A DNA stretch of 64,000 bases, from positions 434,001-498,000 of the forward strand of contig NZ_LOJJ01000003.1 in the NCBI RefSeq assembly GCF_001595985.1, read 5' to 3'. The notes beneath the pieces were generated by a model. The model saw nothing but the letters and a program-made list of their open reading frames with translations. It was not told the DNA's origin and did not search any database. The first letter of the stretch is position 1. Every line of letters starts with the position of its first letter. This stretch comes from Polynucleobacter sinensis (GTDB taxonomy: Bacteria; Pseudomonadota; Gammaproteobacteria; Burkholderiales; Burkholderiaceae). The position numbers and the translations under genes were made by a program. Below are positions 1 to 8,242 of the stretch, piece by piece.

Positions 1-371
1 AATCTTGCAAATCGGAAGTCATGTAATACCGCATCAATATCAAAAAAGAAGCCAGATAGCAAGATAAAAAACAGTCCATGAAATAAACCCAAGCGATGGA
101 ATAATGTATAGACAACATCGGCTCTACTTGAGCGTGCGAATCGTTCTTGGGGTTCGGCTGGAGCCAACCTCTCCCAGGTACGCAATACGGTCAAAATCAA
201 AAAAACTTGAATGCAGCCAAACAAAAACCAATCAATGCCATCAAATACATCTTCAGCCCAGGCCATTAAATTGAACTGGTACAAGATAGGAGCAGCTATA
301 TTGGCAAAAATGAATTCTTGAGCGCTTGCATACGCCGCAGAAATCATTGAGAGGACGGAACTATTTTCCAT
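1..371 (-). CDS. Sterol desaturase/fatty acid hydroxylase-like membrane protein, N-terminal part
   Basis: An open frame starts at an ATG at 371 and runs without a stop to the window edge, giving about 123 residues of a longer protein. The visible part has hydrophobic stretches at about residues 55-70 and 97-113 and a segment YTLFHRLGLF typical of the region ahead of the histidine clusters in bacterial sterol desaturase family proteins. The His-box motifs that would prove di-iron chemistry lie outside the window. The assignment rests on overall pattern only; a generic membrane protein cannot be excluded. It is followed by the deacetylase gene on the same strand after a gap of 15 bases on its upstream side. 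Confidence 0.55.
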   Translation of the reverse strand, partial: MENSSVLSMISAAYASAQEFIFANIAAPILYQFNLMAWAEDVFDGIDWFLFGCIQVFLILTVLRTWERLAPAEPQERFARSSRADVVYTLFHRLGLFHGLFFILLSGFFFDIDAVLHDFRFAR

Positions 372-386
372 GTCTCTAATTGTGAC

Positions 387-1157
387 TTATTTCATTGATT
401 TTGGTAGCGTAGCAAAACAAAAACCACGATTTTTAAGGTTAATAATCAATTGCTCCAAAACCGCTGGAGCCCAAGGGTCTTTTCTTGACCAAATCCCAAG
501 GTGCGCCATCGTAATATCACCATCCCTTAAACCCTGACTAGCCCGCTCTAATAACAATGGATTGGGATGCGTTTGGGAATTAAGTTCATCACCCAAAAAA
601 CCCGCAGGACTCCAGCCAATATGTTGATAGCCGCAATGCTCACCCATTTGAATTAAGCGGGGTGATGTTTTGCCACCTGGGGCACGCCAAATTTTTTCCA
701 AATTAGACCCGGTCAGCTCCTTGAATCGCTCATCAACCCTTCTAATTTCACGACAGTAGTTGGACTCGCTATAAGACTTACTTACCCCCGCCTTAGGGCC
801 GAACTGAGGTTTAGCAATCACCTCCCCTAAAGCGCCATCTTTAATAAAGTAAAGATGATCAAAGGTGTGACTTCCAAAGTGATGCCCCTCTTTCACCCTT
901 TCCTGCCAATAGGTCTTCCAGAAATCATCCAAGGAAAAGTTGCCTTGACTTGTTTTTTCATTCGCCAGAAAAAAGGTGGCTTTAACGTTTTGACGATTAA
1001 GAATATCTGCTACCGTTTGGGCTACCGACATATTGCCGGTGTCAAACGTAAGGTAAACGGTTTTTTTACACTGAACTTCTTGTGCTGGTGAGCTTGAGGA
1101 GAAAATGCCTAAGATAGTAAGCGCCAATAGCCCGGCAATCTTCATCCTCAAGCACAT
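387..1157 (-). CDS. Polysaccharide deacetylase family protein (CE4/NodB fold), exported
   Basis: The 256-residue protein begins with a hydrophobic signal-like segment (about residues 5-25, ending SSSPAQ), so it probably acts in the periplasm or at the surface. NodB-type motifs are visible: TFDTG at 37-41, SHTFDH at 96-101 with both zinc-ligand histidines, an RAPGG motif near 158, and MAHLG near the C-terminus. The second Asp of the usual TFDD motif, a metal ligand in CE4 enzymes, is Thr here. The start at 1157 is preceded by AAGGG five bases upstream, overlapping the stop of the beta-propeller gene eight bases away, so the two are very likely co-transcribed. An N- or O-deacetylase of a glycan is the likely role; the substrate is unknown. 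Confidence 0.8.
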   Translation of the reverse strand: MCLRMKIAGLLALTILGIFSSSSPAQEVQCKKTVYLTFDTGNMSVAQTVADILNRQNVKATFFLANEKTSQGNFSLDDFWKTYWQERVKEGHHFGSHTFDHLYFIKDGALGEVIAKPQFGPKAGVSKSYSESNYCREIRRVDERFKELTGSNLEKIWRAPGGKTSPRLIQMGEHCGYQHIGWSPAGFLGDELNSQTHPNPLLLERASQGLRDGDITMAHLGIWSRKDPWAPAVLEQLIINLKNRGFCFATLPKSMK

Positions 1158-1165
1158 GAGCGCCC

Positions 1166-2191
1166 TTATTCCCAGCCAGCTCTAGGCGTAAAAAATACAC
1201 CGTGAGGAGACTTGCCAACTGGAATCACGGTTTGCAACTTCATCGAAGGGATATCGATGACCCCCACCTTTTTTGAGAAACGAAATGTCACCCACAATGT
1301 TTTTCCATCTGGCGTAATCTCCATATCATCGGGACCCGCAGGCAAGCCGGTAATATCACCAACTTTTTCCAAAGTTTGCATATTGATTAAGCTAATCGTT
1401 GAAGCAATGCGATTACTCAAAAACACATGTTTTTTATCACCCAAGGGGCGGAAATTATGAGCGCCTTTGCCGGTGTATATACGTTTAACCTCTTTACGGT
1501 TCTTCCAGTCAATCACCTGAACATTATCTTCACCAGTAATCCCGATCAATAGATATTGATCACCTGGAGTCATCCATACGCCAGCAGGAACCTTACCTGT
1601 AGGCATTTTCCAAATGACAGTCTGAGTATCTAAGTCGATTGCGGCTAACTCATTTGAATCTTGCAGGGTAATGAAAGCGATCTTGCTATCAGCAGTAAAC
1701 GCTACGTGACTCGGCGTTTTACCCAATTTGATTGACTTAGCCAACTTCAAATCCGCGCCTTGTGCGTGATACACATCAACCCGATCTAAACGATTACCGT
1801 TTGCTATAAACCACTTGTAATTTGGAGAGTAGCCAATTTGATAAGGGTCGATAATATTGGGAATCTTGCCAGTGATCTCGCCGCTTGTAGGATTCATCAG
1901 ATCCACATCATTGCCGGCAGCATTGGCAATTAATAATGTCTTTTGATCTGGAGTGATCATTAAATGATGAGGCTCTTTTCCAACTGGAACCGTCTTAATC
2001 ACCTTGCGTGATGGCATATCAATTAAGCTTACGGTCGCCTCACCGGAATTCAGAATTACCGCCAGCTTTGGTTCCTTGGGGTCTGCCACAGAACCACTCT
2101 GAGCCAGAGCGGTATATTGACAGCCAATATAGGAAAATATGGCAAAAGCAAAAACTTTGCCAAATCTTGATTTACTTATAAATGTACGCAT
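1166..2191 (-). CDS. YVTN-family beta-propeller repeat protein, exported
   Basis: The protein of about 341 residues carries an N-terminal signal-like segment ending near TALAQ and then successive beta-propeller blades of the 40-residue YVTN type, seen as recurring patterns such as VIKTVPVGKEPHHLMITPDQK, here with short blocks like VGKSPHGVFFTP and TGKVPAGVWMTP. Such periplasmic propellers (YncE-like) are usually binding or scaffold proteins. I chose the ATG at 2191; an upstream TTG at 2209 with AGG at a suitable distance is possible. The gene is directly followed by the deacetylase, with the deacetylase ribosome binding site overlapping this stop codon, which suggests a two-gene unit acting on the envelope. 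Confidence 0.8.
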   Translation of the reverse strand: MRTFISKSRFGKVFAFAIFSYIGCQYTALAQSGSVADPKEPKLAVILNSGEATVSLIDMPSRKVIKTVPVGKEPHHLMITPDQKTLLIANAAGNDVDLMNPTSGEITGKIPNIIDPYQIGYSPNYKWFIANGNRLDRVDVYHAQGADLKLAKSIKLGKTPSHVAFTADSKIAFITLQDSNELAAIDLDTQTVIWKMPTGKVPAGVWMTPGDQYLLIGITGEDNVQVIDWKNRKEVKRIYTGKGAHNFRPLGDKKHVFLSNRIASTISLINMQTLEKVGDITGLPAGPDDMEITPDGKTLWVTFRFSKKVGVIDIPSMKLQTVIPVGKSPHGVFFTPRAGWE

Positions 2192-2240
2192 AAGGCATAT
2201 TGTAAGCAAAGAGACCTAAGTCCAAACGGGCAAATTTGAC

Positions 2241-5200
2241 CTAGCGCAAGCTAGCAAGGATCTTTTCTAGTCGCTTAAGGGACATTGGGGTAGGCGTTTT
2301 AAGCTCTTGGGCATATAAAGCTACTCTTAACTCTTCTAGTTGCCAACGAAAATCAATGAGCGCCTGATCCTCAGCCAAGGCGTATGATGCCGACCCCCTA
2401 CTGCCCTGAAGCATTTTTTGCCAAGGGCGGGCTACAGACTCCCAATCTTTTTGGCACTGAGCATCTCTCGCGGGATTGGTTCGAAGTTTATCTATCCGCA
2501 ACATAATCGCCTTAAGATACCGGGGCAAATGAACTAACTGCGCATAAGGAATCTCCGACACAAACTTGGCAAAAATGAGAGCCTGGAGTTGCGACTGAAT
2601 ATCGGCATACGCACTAGGTGATGCTGCTTTTGCTTGGGCTAATTTTTTAAGTACGTCAGCATTTGCCTGTAATGCAGCTAAGGCATGCTTGGATATCTCT
2701 TGGGCAATGAGCGCCAATCTGGGTTTGCCAGTATGAAGTCGTTCAGCAAACTGATTGGAATTGATTGGAAGCGGATCATTCATAAATGCACGCTCTAATG
2801 CCAAATTCAGAATTTGCTCTATCAACGCCTCAACTGAGCCCACATTAATAAACAATAAACCAAGCTCACGAATTCCAGGAAGTTGCTTTTGCAATGACTT
2901 AAGCGTGTCTTTATTAGATAGCGCGAATAAACGACGCAAGCCAAGCCAATGAATTTTTCTAGCCTCGACTAAATCATCAAACACCTCAAGGTCACATGCA
3001 TCCATCCGATCTACAAGGGCAGGATAACCAAATAAAGTGCGATTACCTTTTTGAATTTCAAGGGTCTCTGGTAGCTCGCCAAAATCCCAACTCCGATACC
3101 CCCCCTGCTCTACCGATCTCGCATCCTGCAGGAGATTGCTTGACCGGGATGTTGGACTTGATGAAGATATGGGCGCCTCCACCCCAAGCTCTTCATGAGC
3201 AGCCTGCTGAGCGATCGCCTGAAATGCGGTTCTAGCGGTTTGACCATACTCCGAGCGAAGACGAGCAAGATTGCGCTCCAATTCCAACTGACGGCCGTGT
3301 TCATCAACTAAACGAAAATTCATTGAGGAGTGAATTGGCAATAACTCTGGTCTAAAGTCAGTTCGCTTGATTTCCAAACCACGCTCCTTGCGAATATCCG
3401 CAATGAGCTTATCCAAGAAATCACCAGCACCGAATTTCTTTTCTTCCAGAATGCGCTCTAAAAAAGACTTTGCATATTCTGGTAATGGAACACAGTGACG
3501 ACGTAATTTCTGTGGAAGAGATTTGAGCAATAAGAGAATCTTCTCTTCACACATACCCGGCACCAACCATTCACACCGTCGACCATCCACTTGATTAAGA
3601 AGCGTTAATGGAACAACTAGGGTCACTCCGTCTTTAGGGCTGCCTGGCTCAAAGTGATAAGTCAAACTCAGATCCATTCCACCGACAGTCATTTTTTTAG
3701 GGTAACGATCTACAGTGATACCGGCAGCCTCATGACGCATAAGATCAGCTTTTGATAGTCTTAATTGAGTATCAGGACTCTCTTGATCCCCGGCATTCTT
3801 ATCGGTAGAGCGCTTTAGCCAAGATTTCATACTCTCTCGACTCAGAACATCCTTTGGAATACGCGCATCATAGAAGGCAAACAAGAGCTCATCATCCACC
3901 AAGACATCAGGCCTACGTGAACGGTGCTCTAGCGCCTCAATTTCTTTAATCAGTCGACGGTTATGCCAGAAAAAATCGAAGGAACCCGGGTATTTTTTTC
4001 TGGCATCCGCCTCCGTTTCTCGAATCAATGCGGGTGTATCCATACGTCCAAACATTTCTTCTTGAACTAAGGCTTGCTTAATAAATAGCTCTCGTGCCTC
4101 TACTGGGTTGTGTGATTCGTAACGGACACGACGTCCATGATAAATAGGTAAGCCATATAAAGTGCCCCTCTCAAATGCCATCACTTCACCCTGACGGGCA
4201 TCCCAAAAAGGATCGCTTAATGATTTGATTAAACGATGAGCAGCAACTCGCTCAACCCATTGTGGCTCAATCTTTGCGATCGTACGGGCATACATGCGAT
4301 TGGTTTCTTGTAATTCGCCAGCCAATATCCAGGCACCCGCCTTTTTACCAATCGTCGATCCGGGCCAAATAAATGGTCGAATACCACGTGCACCAATATA
4401 TCCGCCAGTCTTACTACCACGCTCTTGAGATTTTTCATCCTCTTCTTTTTTGGCAACATAACCGAGCAGGCCAGTAAGTAGTGATACATGAATCTGTTCA
4501 TAAGTTGCCGCAGAGGCATTCTCTTTCCAGCCTTTTTCTCCCAGCATGGTGTGGAGCTGACCATGAACATCTCGCCATTCACGCAAACGTCGTGGCGATA
4601 AAAATTTACTGCGACACAGATTTTCTAATTGTCGATTGCTATGCTTATGTTGCAAAGCATCCTGATACCAATCCCAGAGTTTTACAAAGCTCAGGAACTC
4701 CGAACGCTCATCAGCAAATTGCAAGTGAGCCTGATCGGCTGCCCCAGTCTGATCCATAGGTCTTTCCCGTGGATCTTGCGTTGCCAAGGCAGAAGCAATG
4801 ATAGTCACTTCTCGTAAAGCATTTTGCTCTTTTGCGGCTAAAAGCATACGGCCGATACGCGGATCTAAGGGAAGGTCTGCTAATTGCCTACCAATAGGAG
4901 TGAGCTTGAAGCTGTTGTTCAAATCTTTGCTATCACCTCCAGAAGTCTCACCATTAGTAATGGCACCCAGTTCATCTAAAAGCTGCACACCATCGGCAAT
5001 TGCCCTACCGAGCGGCTTATCAATGAAGGGAAACTCTTGAATCTTCGGCAAGCGCAATGCACTCATACGCAATAGAACCGCGGCTAAAGAGCTGCGCAAG
5101 ATTTCGGGGTCTGTAAACTTGGGACGTCCGAGATAATCTTGTTCGCTATAAAGACGAATACAAATTCCGTCAGAGACTCGACCGCAACGACCCGCCCGCT

Positions 5201-6281
5201 GATTTGCAGCCGCTTGTGAGATAGGCTCAATCTGCAACTGCTCAACCTTATTGCGATACGAATAACGCTTTACTCTAGCCAACCCACTATCGATTACATA
5301 ACGAATATTGGGAACCGTTAATGAAGTTTCGGCAACGTTAGTGGTGAGGATGATCCGACGGCCATTACCAGGATTAAACACACGCTCCTGTTCAGCTACT
5401 GACTGCCGAGCAAAAAGACTGAGAATTTCTGGATGAAAACGCTGCTGAAGAATATGGTCTTTTCTGAGTGCTTCAGCGCAGTCTCGGATCTCTCGCTCTC
5501 CCGGCAAAAATACCAAGACATCTCCCGCGCCTGACGCACCCTCCCGCCATACATCAACAATGGCTTCCGCGACCGCCTCTGGAATCTCCTTGGCCTCCTT
5601 AGACTCCTTTTTCCCATCCGGCTTAACATCAGGCTCAAGTGGCGCATAACGCTGTTCGACTGGGAATAATCTTCCGCTGACCTCGATAACTGGAGCATCT
5701 TCACCATTAATAGCAAAGTGTTCTGAGAAACGTTTGGCATCAATTGTGGCCGAAGTGATGATGAGCTTAAGGTCTGGGCGTTTTGGAAGCAATTGCCTGA
5801 GATAGCCCAGCAAAAAGTCAATATTTAGACTACGCTCATGAGCCTCATCGATAATTAATGTGTCGTAGGCCTTTAGATGGGGATCGCGCTGGGTCTCGGC
5901 GAGCAATATGCCGTCAGTCATCAGTTTTATGGATGCGCCTTGACTAGTTCTATCGGCAAAACGCACTTGATAGCCAACGTCTTGACCAATCGGACTACCC
6001 AACTCCTGGGCGATACGCTTCGCTGTGGCTGTCGCCGCTATACGGCGAGGCTGAGTATGGCCAATTAAACGACCGCCATTGATAGTCCCCCTGCCAAGGT
6101 CCAAACAGATCTTAGGGAGTTGGGTGGTTTTACCTGAGCCCGTTTCACCACAAACAATCACCACCTGGTGCGATTGCAAGGCGTCCTTGATGTTCTGCCG
6201 TTGGCCCGAGACTGGCAACTCTTCTGGGAACCGAACCTCCAGACGTCGGGGGGTGTTGGAAGCAGGCACAGAGGCGCTCAT
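2241..6281 (-). CDS. hrpA: ATP-dependent RNA helicase HrpA (DEAH box)
   Basis: A very long protein (about 1346 residues) with the full set of DEAH-helicase motifs: Walker A GETGSGKTTQ in the first 60 residues, DEAH about 100 residues later, SAT (ITSATIDAKRF), and motif VI QRAGRCGRV. After the helicase core follow the ratchet/OB part and the long C-terminal extension (DUF3418 type) that is specific to HrpA; the E. coli protein is about 1300 residues. HrpA unwinds RNA and has been linked to mRNA processing and rescue of stalled ribosomes. The ATG at 6281 is chosen; a GTG at 6317 would add 12 residues but would leave only 17 bases to the divergent argA. Neither start has a clear ribosome binding site. 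Confidence 0.93.
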   Translation of the reverse strand: MSASVPASNTPRRLEVRFPEELPVSGQRQNIKDALQSHQVVIVCGETGSGKTTQLPKICLDLGRGTINGGRLIGHTQPRRIAATATAKRIAQELGSPIGQDVGYQVRFADRTSQGASIKLMTDGILLAETQRDPHLKAYDTLIIDEAHERSLNIDFLLGYLRQLLPKRPDLKLIITSATIDAKRFSEHFAINGEDAPVIEVSGRLFPVEQRYAPLEPDVKPDGKKESKEAKEIPEAVAEAIVDVWREGASGAGDVLVFLPGEREIRDCAEALRKDHILQQRFHPEILSLFARQSVAEQERVFNPGNGRRIILTTNVAETSLTVPNIRYVIDSGLARVKRYSYRNKVEQLQIEPISQAAANQRAGRCGRVSDGICIRLYSEQDYLGRPKFTDPEILRSSLAAVLLRMSALRLPKIQEFPFIDKPLGRAIADGVQLLDELGAITNGETSGGDSKDLNNSFKLTPIGRQLADLPLDPRIGRMLLAAKEQNALREVTIIASALATQDPRERPMDQTGAADQAHLQFADERSEFLSFVKLWDWYQDALQHKHSNRQLENLCRSKFLSPRRLREWRDVHGQLHTMLGEKGWKENASAATYEQIHVSLLTGLLGYVAKKEEDEKSQERGSKTGGYIGARGIRPFIWPGSTIGKKAGAWILAGELQETNRMYARTIAKIEPQWVERVAAHRLIKSLSDPFWDARQGEVMAFERGTLYGLPIYHGRRVRYESHNPVEARELFIKQALVQEEMFGRMDTPALIRETEADARKKYPGSFDFFWHNRRLIKEIEALEHRSRRPDVLVDDELLFAFYDARIPKDVLSRESMKSWLKRSTDKNAGDQESPDTQLRLSKADLMRHEAAGITVDRYPKKMTVGGMDLSLTYHFEPGSPKDGVTLVVPLTLLNQVDGRRCEWLVPGMCEEKILLLLKSLPQKLRRHCVPLPEYAKSFLERILEEKKFGAGDFLDKLIADIRKERGLEIKRTDFRPELLPIHSSMNFRLVDEHGRQLELERNLARLRSEYGQTARTAFQAIAQQAAHEELGVEAPISSSSPTSRSSNLLQDARSVEQGGYRSWDFGELPETLEIQKGNRTLFGYPALVDRMDACDLEVFDDLVEARKIHWLGLRRLFALSNKDTLKSLQKQLPGIRELGLLFINVGSVEALIEQILNLALERAFMNDPLPINSNQFAERLHTGKPRLALIAQEISKHALAALQANADVLKKLAQAKAASPSAYADIQSQLQALIFAKFVSEIPYAQLVHLPRYLKAIMLRIDKLRTNPARDAQCQKDWESVARPWQKMLQGSRGSASYALAEDQALIDFRWQLEELRVALYAQELKTPTPMSLKRLEKILASLR

Positions 6282-6296
6282 TGCTTTGGGTTTTTG

Positions 6297-6325
6297 TTGG
6301 TTTATAGGCTCTTGCACCCTATAAT
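6297..6325 (+). promoter_or_regulatory. Predicted sigma-70 promoter of argA
   Basis: TTGGTT at 6297-6302 and a perfect TATAAT at 6320-6325 are separated by 17 bases. The expected transcription start near 6332 is about 3 bases before the argA ATG at 6335, so the transcript would be nearly leaderless. Confidence 0.55.
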
Positions 6326-6334
6326 TTTCTCACT

Positions 6335-7699
6335 ATGCCAACAAATGCTCCAAACCCCGGTTCAAACGCTGAAGAATCCAGCTCCAACTTCCCCTTCGTA
6401 GGGTGGTTGCGCGATGTTGCGCCCTATATTCATAGCTTTCGCGAAAAGACCTTTGTCATCGCATTCGCTGGTGAGCTAGCCCAAGAAATTGGCCTAGAAA
6501 ACCTGATTGAGGACATCGCCATGCTACATGCCATGGGGATGCGAATTGTGCTGGTTCATGGGATTCGCCCACAAATTGAGGAGCAACTCATGCTCCGCAA
6601 TATTAAGAGTCAATTTGGCCAAAGTGCAATGCACAGCTATCGGATTACCGATGCTGCGGCTTTGGAGTGTGTCAAAGAGGCGGCTGGAGAATTACGGCTA
6701 GACATTGAAGCTGCATTTAGCCGGGGGCTACCCAATACTCCAATGGCTGGATCACGCATCTCGGTGATCTCAGGCAACTTCATTACCGCCATGCCAGTTG
6801 GCGTAGTTGAGGGTACCGATTACATCCATACTGGCTTGGTTCGTAAAGTTGACTCCACGTCGATCAAACTATCTTTAGACAGTAATAAGATTGTGCTACT
6901 TTCCCCCTTGGGATTTTCGCCTACAGGCCAAGCATTCAATCTAGCCTTTGAGGATGTGGCTGCCTCAACTGCGGCCGCTCTAAAAGCTGATAAGTTAATC
7001 TTCTTAAGCCCTTACGAAGGACTGAAAGATAGCGAAGGTGACTACATTACTGAGCTGTCTATGCCACAACTACAGGAATACATCTCTCAACACCAAGAGC
7101 TGGATCTGGGGATGAAGAGTTTGTTAAACATTTCTGGAAGAGCCATTCGTGCTGGCGTGAGTCGTGTGCACTTCTTGCCATGTAATCAAGATGGCGCCCT
7201 ACTAGAGGAACTCTTCACCCACGATGGTATCGGCATGATGCTCGCCTCTTCCGATATTGAAAATCTTCGGGAAGCTAATCAAGATGATGTGGGTGGCATC
7301 TTGCAACTTACCAGCCCATTGGAAGAGGAAGGTATTTTGGCGGCGCGCGGACAAGATGTCATCGAGCGCGATATTCACCGCTTCTCTGTCATTGAGCACG
7401 ATAGAGTTCTCTTTGGTTGCGCGGCACTTTTTCCATTCCCAAATGGCGTTGGAGAGTTAGCCTGTCTTGCAGTTGATCCCGATGTTCAGGGTTCTGGAGA
7501 CGGTGAACGCCTTCTTAAACGCATCGAAATGCGAGCCAAACGTGAAGGCATTAAAAAACTGTTTGTACTCACCACACGGACAGAGCATTGGTTTTTGAAG
7601 CGAGGCTTTAAACGCGCAACCGTGGATGACCTACCTGAAGAAAGAAAGCAAATCTACAACTGGGATCGCAAGTCTATGGTACTTACCAAAGACCTTTAA
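6335..7699 (+). CDS. argA: Amino-acid N-acetyltransferase (N-acetylglutamate synthase)
   Basis: This 454-residue protein has the ArgA two-domain layout: an N-terminal amino-acid-kinase fold (about 35-300; VHGIRPQIEEQL and the SPLGFSPTGQAFNL block) and a C-terminal GNAT acetyltransferase domain (about 305-450; LAVDPDVQGSGDGERLL is the acetyl-CoA loop, followed by an FLKRGF block). It makes N-acetylglutamate from glutamate and acetyl-CoA, the first step of arginine synthesis. The ATG at 6335 is the only reasonable start ahead of the conserved FVGWLRDVAPYI block; no Shine-Dalgarno precedes it, and a TATAAT lies 10-15 bases upstream. The gene is divergent from hrpA and followed by yggX in the same direction. 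Confidence 0.93.
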   Translation: MPTNAPNPGSNAEESSSNFPFVGWLRDVAPYIHSFREKTFVIAFAGELAQEIGLENLIEDIAMLHAMGMRIVLVHGIRPQIEEQLMLRNIKSQFGQSAMHSYRITDAAALECVKEAAGELRLDIEAAFSRGLPNTPMAGSRISVISGNFITAMPVGVVEGTDYIHTGLVRKVDSTSIKLSLDSNKIVLLSPLGFSPTGQAFNLAFEDVAASTAAALKADKLIFLSPYEGLKDSEGDYITELSMPQLQEYISQHQELDLGMKSLLNISGRAIRAGVSRVHFLPCNQDGALLEELFTHDGIGMMLASSDIENLREANQDDVGGILQLTSPLEEEGILAARGQDVIERDIHRFSVIEHDRVLFGCAALFPFPNGVGELACLAVDPDVQGSGDGERLLKRIEMRAKREGIKKLFVLTTRTEHWFLKRGFKRATVDDLPEERKQIYNWDRKSMVLTKDL

Positions 7700-7755
7700 T
7701 TCCAAATGAATTAGTATTTGCTCTTGCAACAAATTTGATTTGAAAGGCATTACAG

Positions 7756-8028
7756 ATGGCACGCATGGTTCAATGTATCAAACTCAACAAAGAGGCTGAA
7801 GGTATGGACTTCGCTCCACTACCTGGTGAGCTTGGTAAAAAGATTTGGAATCAAGTTTCTAAAGAGGCTTGGGCAGCTTGGTTAAAGCAACAAACCATGC
7901 TGATTAATGAAAACCGACTCAATATGGCGGATCCTCGCGCTCGCCAGTACCTCCTCAAGCAAGTCGAAAAGTACTTCTTTGAAGGTGGTGCTGATATGGC
8001 TCAAGGGTACGTACCACCCGCAGAATAA
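7756..8028 (+). CDS. yggX: Probable Fe(2+)-trafficking / oxidative damage protection protein YggX
   Basis: A 90-residue cytosolic protein with the hallmarks of the YggX family: MVQC near the N-terminus with the conserved Cys, LPGELGKKI, a [15 protein letters not shown] block and the closing YFFEGG. Family members support labile iron and protect iron-sulfur enzymes from oxidative stress. The length equals that of E. coli YggX (91). An AAAGG-type ribosome binding site precedes the ATG. It lies 56 bases after argA without a visible terminator between, so read-through from argA is possible. Immediately downstream is the candidate structured RNA with its own promoter. Confidence 0.92.
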   Translation: MARMVQCIKLNKEAEGMDFAPLPGELGKKIWNQVSKEAWAAWLKQQTMLINENRLNMADPRARQYLLKQVEKYFFEGGADMAQGYVPPAE

Positions 8029-8045
8029 ATATTTTCGCCCGCCTC

Positions 8046-8074
8046 TTGACGACTCTTATTAAGAGGCATAGGAT
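8046..8074 (+). promoter_or_regulatory. Predicted sigma-70 promoter of the structured RNA
   Basis: TTGACG at 8046-8051 and TAGGAT at 8069-8074 are separated by 17 bases, close to consensus. The expected start is about 8081, exactly where the first hairpin arm GTAGCC begins. The element lies 18 bases after the yggX stop. Confidence 0.55.
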
Positions 8075-8080
8075 GAAACT

Positions 8081-8240
8081 GTAGCCTCCTAGATCTCGTG
8101 GTTGGCTACATTGGCGAAAGCCGATACTGATAAGCATATCTGTGTGCTTATTGGGCACTAGGAACTCAATCTCTTCCTTTTGCCCTCGCCATGATAGACA
8201 TGGCAAACAAACCCGATGGGGCTACCCCGTCGGGTTTTTT
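8081..8240 (+). ncRNA. Candidate independent structured small RNA (about 160 nt)
   Basis: Between yggX and rpiA lies a non-coding stretch that looks like a complete RNA gene: a good promoter (8046-8074), then GTAGCC (8081-8086) pairing with GGCTAC (8104-8109), a six-pair stem closed by a GAAA tetraloop (8110-8125), ATAAGCA (8130-8136) with TGCTTAT (8145-8151), GCCATG (8188-8193) with CATGGC (8199-8204), and a 13-pair terminator stem followed by six T. TCCTAG in the first loop (8087-8092) is complementary to CTAGGA (8158-8163), so a pseudoknot or a long-range closing helix is possible. I do not recognise it as 6S RNA, tmRNA or RNase P. A 3' UTR-derived RNA of yggX is the main alternative. Confidence 0.6.
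8209..8240 (+). terminator. Rho-independent terminator of the small RNA
   Basis: AAACCCGATGGGG (8209-8221), a CTA loop and CCCCGTCGGGTTT (8225-8237) form a 13-pair stem followed by more T. The other strand has a weaker T-run after the stem, so it may also serve rpiA, which converges from the right with its stop at 8243. Confidence 0.88.
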
Positions 8241-8242
8241 AA

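Noticed and set aside
7955-8206. Minus-strand ORF of 83 codons across the yggX end
   Set aside because: It overlaps a firm gene and the structured RNA, has no ribosome binding site, and its composition is not protein-like.
8081-8240. 6S RNA, tmRNA or RNase P RNA
   Set aside because: 6S RNA is one long interrupted hairpin whose ends pair; this stretch has several separate stems. It lacks the tag-peptide frame of tmRNA and is too short for RNase P RNA. A divergent 6S RNA is not fully excluded without a covariance search.
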